The notes under the pieces: model-generated
What the model was told of the DNA's origin: nothing
The model's input: only the letters and a program-made list of their open reading frames with translations
Databases searched by the model: none
Made by a program: the position numbers and the translations under genes
In this document: positions 33,952 to 37,343 of the stretch, in pieces
Numbering within the stretch: the stretch's first letter is position 1
How the letters are laid out: each line of letters begins with the position of its first letter
DNA from: Candidatus Saganbacteria bacterium
Lineage (GTDB): Bacteria > Margulisbacteria > WOR-1 > XYC2-FULL-46-14 > WPAF01
Length of the DNA: 37,343 nt
Direction of reading: 5' to 3'
Assembly (NCBI GenBank): GCA_009772965.1
Contig: WPAF01000020.1
Span: 1-37,343, forward strand

Positions 33952-35363
33952 TTGAAAGTCGTCTGTATTGCCGATAAGTCGGTTGTCTCCTTTAATGCCG
34001 GCTCTTGGTTTGCGCGGTAAAATATTTCAAATTGGACATCTTTTGCCGGAGCATAAACCGCGCCAAACTGCATTGTCAGGCGAGACCTTTGGAAACCCGC
34101 GCCATAGCTCAGCTCTGAGGACATCCTGGCCGCCCCTTTTATCTTAAATAATACTTTATCCGATGCCGCCTGAGAAAAATCCACATCAACATTGGTGGTC
34201 AAGTTTTCAAGGGGACGCAAGAATACGTCATATCCTGTTTCCCCCAATTGTTCTGTCCATAAGGAATCAGGAATATACTGCGCGCCAATCCTAACTGCTT
34301 TAATCATTAAATTCATCCCATCAATAAAATTATCAGATTTTAAAGTCCCCGAAGCCATCATTCCCCTGCTTTGATCAGCGCTGCTTTCGGCAAGCTGCGC
34401 GCTGAATAACAGCTTTGGAGTAATATTTGAGGATAATGTCAGACCCCATTTAAAATCTTTCGGGCCGCCAATATTTGGGGTCTTGGCATAAAGAGAGGTT
34501 TTCAACTCAACTGCTAAATTATTAAGCATTGGGAATTTTACAAAATTATAGCCGAGAGTTAACTCTCCTTTATTTGTGTCAACTTTGCCGCTATTTAAAA
34601 CATCATAAGCTCTGACAAGATACTTAAGGGCAACATTTGTTTCACCAATTTTAGTTGCCGCAGAAACGCCTGCACCCTGCCGCAGGTAGCAAATCCCATT
34701 TTCGGATGATGCTATGCCGGTTGTATCAGTATGCTGGATTACCCCGGGCCCGGCAGAAATTATTACATCAAGAGGAGCAGAAAAAATATCGCCAAAAACG
34801 CCCAAATCAACCGGATTAATTTTTAATTTCCCCTCCATATCAATCATTTGCTTTACTAGATCCCTTGTACCGCCGTAATAGCCGGCATCCATGGTATCCA
34901 GCCCAATTTTTAGTGAAGTGATTTCATTAATTTCTTTTGAGAGGTTCGTTTTCAACCGGTAGTTAACAAGCGGGCCTTTTCCCGAAACACCCTTTGCCGC
35001 AAGCAAGCTTGCAAACATCGCGTTTACATCAAATTCCCCGGAAACAATTACAGGGGTTCCCTGTTCTTTTAATTTTACGATTTCTTCTTTAAGGGTTTTA
35101 ATATCCTGCCTGATCTGCTCCGCGTCCCCCGCCCCCATTTTTCCGGCCAATTTTGAAAGGAAAATCGCCGCTTCATACCTTGTAATATTTTTTAAGCCCC
35201 TGAAAGTACCGTCTGGATAGCCGCTTGTTATCCCAAGCTTAACAAGATCATAAACTGACTTGGCCGCCCAGTGGTTGGCAGGCACATCTTTTAACTTTAC
35301 TTCTGCAAGCGATGGCATAAATAAAAACGCGACTATAAAATATGCCAGTATTTTTTTCAACAT
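33945..35363 (-). CDS. SLH-domain outer-membrane porin
   Basis: The 472-residue protein has a signal peptide (cleavage about SLAEV). It continues with one SLH domain (residues about 22-75: LKDVPANHWAAKSV, GITSGYPDGTFRG, ITRYEAAIFLSKL) that would bind the cell wall. A short coiled coil follows (about 83-105) and then a long beta-barrel region ending in TTFKF, with the terminal Phe typical of outer-membrane proteins. The layout matches SlpM/SlpA-type porins that tether the outer membrane to peptidoglycan. I use the ATG at 35363, preceded by AGGGGTG; an upstream ATG at 35381 overlaps the -10. Its stop overlaps the likely start of birA. Confidence 0.92.
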   Translation of the reverse strand: MLKKILAYFIVAFLFMPSLAEVKLKDVPANHWAAKSVYDLVKLGITSGYPDGTFRGLKNITRYEAAIFLSKLAGKMGAGDAEQIRQDIKTLKEEIVKLKEQGTPVIVSGEFDVNAMFASLLAAKGVSGKGPLVNYRLKTNLSKEINEITSLKIGLDTMDAGYYGGTRDLVKQMIDMEGKLKINPVDLGVFGDIFSAPLDVIISAGPGVIQHTDTTGIASSENGICYLRQGAGVSAATKIGETNVALKYLVRAYDVLNSGKVDTNKGELTLGYNFVKFPMLNNLAVELKTSLYAKTPNIGGPKDFKWGLTLSSNITPKLLFSAQLAESSADQSRGMMASGTLKSDNFIDGMNLMIKAVRIGAQYIPDSLWTEQLGETGYDVFLRPLENLTTNVDVDFSQAASDKVLFKIKGAARMSSELSYGAGFQRSRLTMQFGAVYAPAKDVQFEIFYRANQEPALKETTDLSAIQTTFKF

Positions 35364-35379
35364 TTCACCCCTGCGGCTC

Positions 35380-35408
35380 ATTATAAGATAACAAGGTTTG
35401 TTTGTAAA
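35380..35408 (-). promoter_or_regulatory. Porin promoter
   Basis: Minus-strand TTTACA (35403-35408) and TATAAT (35380-35385) with 17-base spacing. The -35 overlaps the -35 of the divergent promoter at 35402-35430. Confidence 0.8.
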
Positions 35409-35430
35409 GAATCAAATTCTCATTTATAAT
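35402..35430 (+). promoter_or_regulatory. Promoter of the small membrane protein / DJ-1 unit
   Basis: TTGTAA (35402-35407) and TATAAT (35425-35430) with 17-base spacing. The ATG is nine bases past the -10, so any leader is no more than a few bases. Confidence 0.75.
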
Positions 35431-35439
35431 GCCTTACGT

Positions 35440-35691
35440 ATGAAGGAAAACACCTGGCTAAAAGTATTTCTTGCTTTGGCTTCAACTTTTGTGGTGGGGC
35501 TCGGCCAAATTTTAAAAGGCGATTCAGAAAAAGGCATCAAGTTTTTGCTTTTGTTTTATTTCGCATTGCCGGCAATTTTTTATTTTTCCCTTCTTATCTC
35601 CGGAGCAATATTTTTGCTGGTATTTGGGATTGGCCTTGTATTTGCGGTAATATTTTGGGGTTATAATATCATTGACGCGTATAAGACATGA
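35440..35691 (+). CDS. Small membrane protein
   Basis: The 83-residue product (MKENTWLK start) has two or three hydrophobic helices (about residues 9-25 and 33-77, the latter probably a pair). The motif GLGQILKGDSEKGIK resembles the GxGQxYxGxxxKG turn of TM2-like small membrane proteins. An upstream in-frame start at 35398 would lie before the promoter, so I reject it. The stop overlaps the next start (ATGA). The function is unknown. Confidence 0.8.
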   Translation: MKENTWLKVFLALASTFVVGLGQILKGDSEKGIKFLLLFYFALPAIFYFSLLISGAIFLLVFGIGLVFAVIFWGYNIIDAYKT

Positions 35692-36140
35692 AAAAAGCGC
35701 TATTTATTATTCCTCAGCAAATGTTCAGGGATGAAGAGTATTTTGAGCCGAAAGTTATTCTTGAGAAAAATGGAATAACCGTCATAACTGCCTCACAACA
35801 AAAAGGTTCAGCAAAAGGTAAATTTGGAAAAACCGCAAATGCTGACATATCGATCAAAGATGTGATAGTGGATGATTATAGTGCGATTCTTTTTATTGGC
35901 GGGCCGGGATGCTACGGGGCAATATGCGCGGCGCCGGGAATTTTAGCCAATGCCAATGTCTTGAGCGGCAAAAAAGCAACAATGTTCGCGGACGACGGGA
36001 CACTCGCTAAAGGCGGCGCAACATATACTGGAAAAGAAGTTGAGGTTGACGGGAATATCATAACTGCAACGGGGCCTGCTGCCGCTAATGCTTGGGCGGA
36101 AGCGATTGTAAAAATGCTGAAAAATGCCAAAGGCGATTGA
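35688..36140 (+). CDS. DJ-1/PfpI family protein with an internal deletion
   Basis: The 150-residue product has the family's start KKALFIIPQQMFRDEEYFEP (with the conserved Glu near residue 17), the strand DYSAILFIGGPG, and the nucleophile elbow AICAAPGILANA with Cys80. Compared with the family as I know it, roughly 20 to 30 residues between GGPG and AIC are missing, which normally form a helix and the strand leading to the elbow. The rest (GKKATMF, ATYTGKEVEVDGNIITATGPAAA) looks normal. The frame is open, so this may be a functional variant or a decayed copy. It is coupled to the preceding membrane protein. Confidence 0.85.
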   Translation: MKKALFIIPQQMFRDEEYFEPKVILEKNGITVITASQQKGSAKGKFGKTANADISIKDVIVDDYSAILFIGGPGCYGAICAAPGILANANVLSGKKATMFADDGTLAKGGATYTGKEVEVDGNIITATGPAAANAWAEAIVKMLKNAKGD

Positions 36141-36194
36141 CAGATTAAGGCGATAGTGGGAGAATTTTCGCAGGCACAAAATGGAGGTTAAAAA

Positions 36195-36668
36195 ATGGAG
36201 AAGCCATTAATCTTAGTTGTTGAAGATGAACCAATGATGGCCGAAAACATTGCCGAAATAATTCGAGCCACAGGGAGATATGAGGCGGTAGTCGCCCTCA
36301 GCACCCGTGAAGGGTTTGAACAACTTGATAAACATAAACGTTTTTTAGGTTTAGCTGATAATCAAATTAAATGTATAGTTTTAGATATCAAAATGCCGGG
36401 AATGGATGGATTAGAGTTTTTAAAATGGATCCGCCGGCAGGAATCTTTTATGAAATTGATACCAGTAATAATTCTTAGCGGCTATGAAGATAAAGAAAAG
36501 TGGACAAGAGCCACCGCCATGGGCAAGAGCGCAGCTTATCTTAAGAAACCTCTTAACGAGGAAGAGCTTACAGACACCATTGACCGCGTTTTCGCTGGTG
36601 ATTGGGCGTATATGATGGATCAAACCTATAAAAAAGGTGAAATAAAATGTGAGGAACTGAAGGAGTAA
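36195..36668 (+). CDS. Response regulator receiver protein
   Basis: The 157-residue protein is one receiver domain with a short C-terminal tail. The acid pair is Asp11/Glu12, the phosphoacceptor Asp64 (VLDIKMPGMDG), Ser95 and Lys118. Insertions around residues 45-58 (KHKRFLGLADNQIK) are longer than in CheY. GGAGG lies upstream of the ATG. The tail of about 25 residues (GDWAYMMDQTYKKGEIKCEE) is not a known output domain. It is followed four bases later by a membrane protein gene and then by a broken paralog at 37159, so the unit appears duplicated. Confidence 0.92.
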   Translation: MEKPLILVVEDEPMMAENIAEIIRATGRYEAVVALSTREGFEQLDKHKRFLGLADNQIKCIVLDIKMPGMDGLEFLKWIRRQESFMKLIPVIILSGYEDKEKWTRATAMGKSAAYLKKPLNEEELTDTIDRVFAGDWAYMMDQTYKKGEIKCEELKE

Positions 36669-36672
36669 ACAA

Positions 36673-37137
36673 ATGGCAAATATCGAAACTTTCTTTAGGT
36701 CTCACAAAATTATTTTCCTGTTCTACGCCGTAGTAGCTTCACCGTTTATGCTTGTCTGGGCTGTGGTTTATGGCTTGATAATTGGTGTTATCGGACCCAC
36801 GGTGGATATTTTTGAGATTATCAGGAATAGAACTTATCAGGATGTGAGAACAGTTTTAAAATATCCCGGATGGAAAGCCGAATTTTATAAGATAAGCAGT
36901 TTAAAAGCCATGGATAACATGCCGGAAAAAATGAGGGAAAATAGAAAAGCATTTGAGGAGGGCAGAAAAAAAGCGCCAGAGCCAATTGGATATTTGCTTC
37001 GAAATATTGCTGCTTTTAGTATTTATTATCCGGCCTTTTTAATTTGGGGAATTATAACCGGACCGATCAGAGCTTTTGCAGAGTATCTGAAATGGTGTTA
37101 TAAGGTTTGGACAGGCCAATGGTATGTCCCAATCTAA
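36673..37137 (+). CDS. Membrane protein of unknown function
   Basis: The 154-residue product has one or two hydrophobic helices near residues 12-42 (IIFLFYAVVASPFMLVWAVV and IIGVIGPTV). A charged middle (about 50-105, ending in EEGRKKAPEP) follows, then another hydrophobic stretch near 108-132. I do not recognise it. It starts four bases after the response regulator stop, between that gene and its truncated paralog, so it may be the membrane partner of the receivers. That is inferred from position only. Confidence 0.8.
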   Translation: MANIETFFRSHKIIFLFYAVVASPFMLVWAVVYGLIIGVIGPTVDIFEIIRNRTYQDVRTVLKYPGWKAEFYKISSLKAMDNMPEKMRENRKAFEEGRKKAPEPIGYLLRNIAAFSIYYPAFLIWGIITGPIRAFAEYLKWCYKVWTGQWYVPI

Positions 37138-37158
37138 ACTTTAAGGAGGCATTAACAA

Positions 37159-37284
37159 ATGGAGAAGCCGTTGATACTGGTGGTAGAAGATGAATTTAAG
37201 ATGGCTGATAACATAGCTGAAGTTATTAAAGGCACGCATAGATATGGGGACTGTTGCGAAATAAAGGGGATGAGCAGGGGCTGA
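37159..37284 (+). pseudogene. Truncated paralog of the response regulator
   Basis: The first 29 residues (MEKPLILVVEDE, then MADNIAEVIKGTHRY) match the receiver at 36195, including the acid pair, with GGAGG upstream. After Tyr29 the frame changes character and stops 12 codons later. The break coincides with GGGGACTGTTGCG at 37246, which looks like an insertion-sequence end. The remaining receiver, including the phosphoacceptor Asp, is absent from the window. Confidence 0.75.
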
Positions 37285-37343
37285 GATTAGCGTTAGTTTT
37301 TTTGCGCGATAAACCAACATAAGCATCAAACTTATCTGACTTA
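37246..37343. mobile_element. Possible insertion-sequence end, cut by the window edge
   Basis: The sequence beginning GGGGACTGTTGCGAAATAAA resembles terminal inverted repeats of several insertion-sequence families (ACTGTTGC words are common in them). It interrupts the receiver gene. Minus-strand frames remain open to the window edge and could be the end of a transposase, but I cannot assign a family. Confidence 0.45.

Noticed and set aside
35398-35439. Longer start for the small membrane protein
   Set aside because: The extension runs through the promoter hexamers, so the ATG at 35440 is preferred.
37141-37329. Minus-strand frame at the window end as a gene
   Set aside because: It runs through the truncated receiver on the other strand. 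Only its part beyond 37246 might belong to a transposase, which cannot be confirmed here.

Overview
The window reads as chromosomal DNA from an AT-rich, diderm bacterium, probably of an uncultivated lineage. Supporting signs are five predicted lipoproteins, three beta-barrel-like proteins, and a porin with an N-terminal SLH domain. That porin type is known from Cyanobacteria, Deinococcus-Thermus, Thermotogota and candidate phyla such as Margulisbacteria/WOR-1 (Saganbacteria). I lean towards the last group, but this is inference; the complete 16S gene in the window would settle it.

Layout. 1-5.2 kb: a large lipoprotein with a strong promoter and terminator, a REP-associated tyrosine transposase (RAYT) nested inside two pairs of inverted repeats, and an outer-membrane-protein/lipoprotein gene pair. 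5.3-8.6 kb: a Fic AMP-transferase with a palindromic operator candidate, a tRNA-dihydrouridine synthase, a flavin reductase and a Maf pyrophosphatase. 8.7-12.5 kb: two lipoproteins in one unit, a DUF167 protein, an RluE-type pseudouridine synthase, and a 37-residue Cys-rich membrane microprotein with its own promoter, ribosome binding site and terminator. 12.5-18.2 kb (minus strand): carB, engB and an ABC-F ATPase. 18.2-20.6 kb: a lipoprotein paralogous to the one at 8.7 kb, a frameshifted beta-barrel gene and a GIY-YIG protein.

20.6-27.4 kb (minus strand) is a complete rRNA operon: promoter, 16S, tRNA-Ile, tRNA-Ala, 23S, 5S, terminator. A separately promoted tRNA-Asn follows. The 23S gene holds two group I introns. 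I place them after E. coli positions U1951 and U2593, each with a clean P1 helix ending in the diagnostic U-G pair and each encoding a LAGLIDADG endonuclease. The L2593 enzyme closely resembles I-CreI, and its intron sits exactly at the I-CreI target. The two intron cores are alike, but the endonuclease ORFs occupy different loops (L6 versus L8).

27.4-31.1 kb (minus strand): a type IV pilus/type II secretion unit ordered response regulator, pilB, response regulator, pilC. It diverges from hflX with only 26 bp between start codons. 32.2-35.4 kb (minus strand): the SLH porin, a biotin ligase without a standard start codon, an AroH chorismate mutase, and a DAHP synthase that has lost its C-terminus where it meets hflX. 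35.4-37.3 kb (plus strand): a small membrane protein, a DJ-1/PfpI protein with an internal deletion, a response regulator, a membrane protein, and a second response regulator cut short by what looks like an insertion-sequence end.

Several genes (maf, engB, hflX, the 31.1-kb response regulator, aroH, the flavin reductase) have a -10-like hexamer 5 to 7 bases before the start codon and no Shine-Dalgarno sequence, which suggests common leaderless transcription. Palindromic repeats are scattered throughout.
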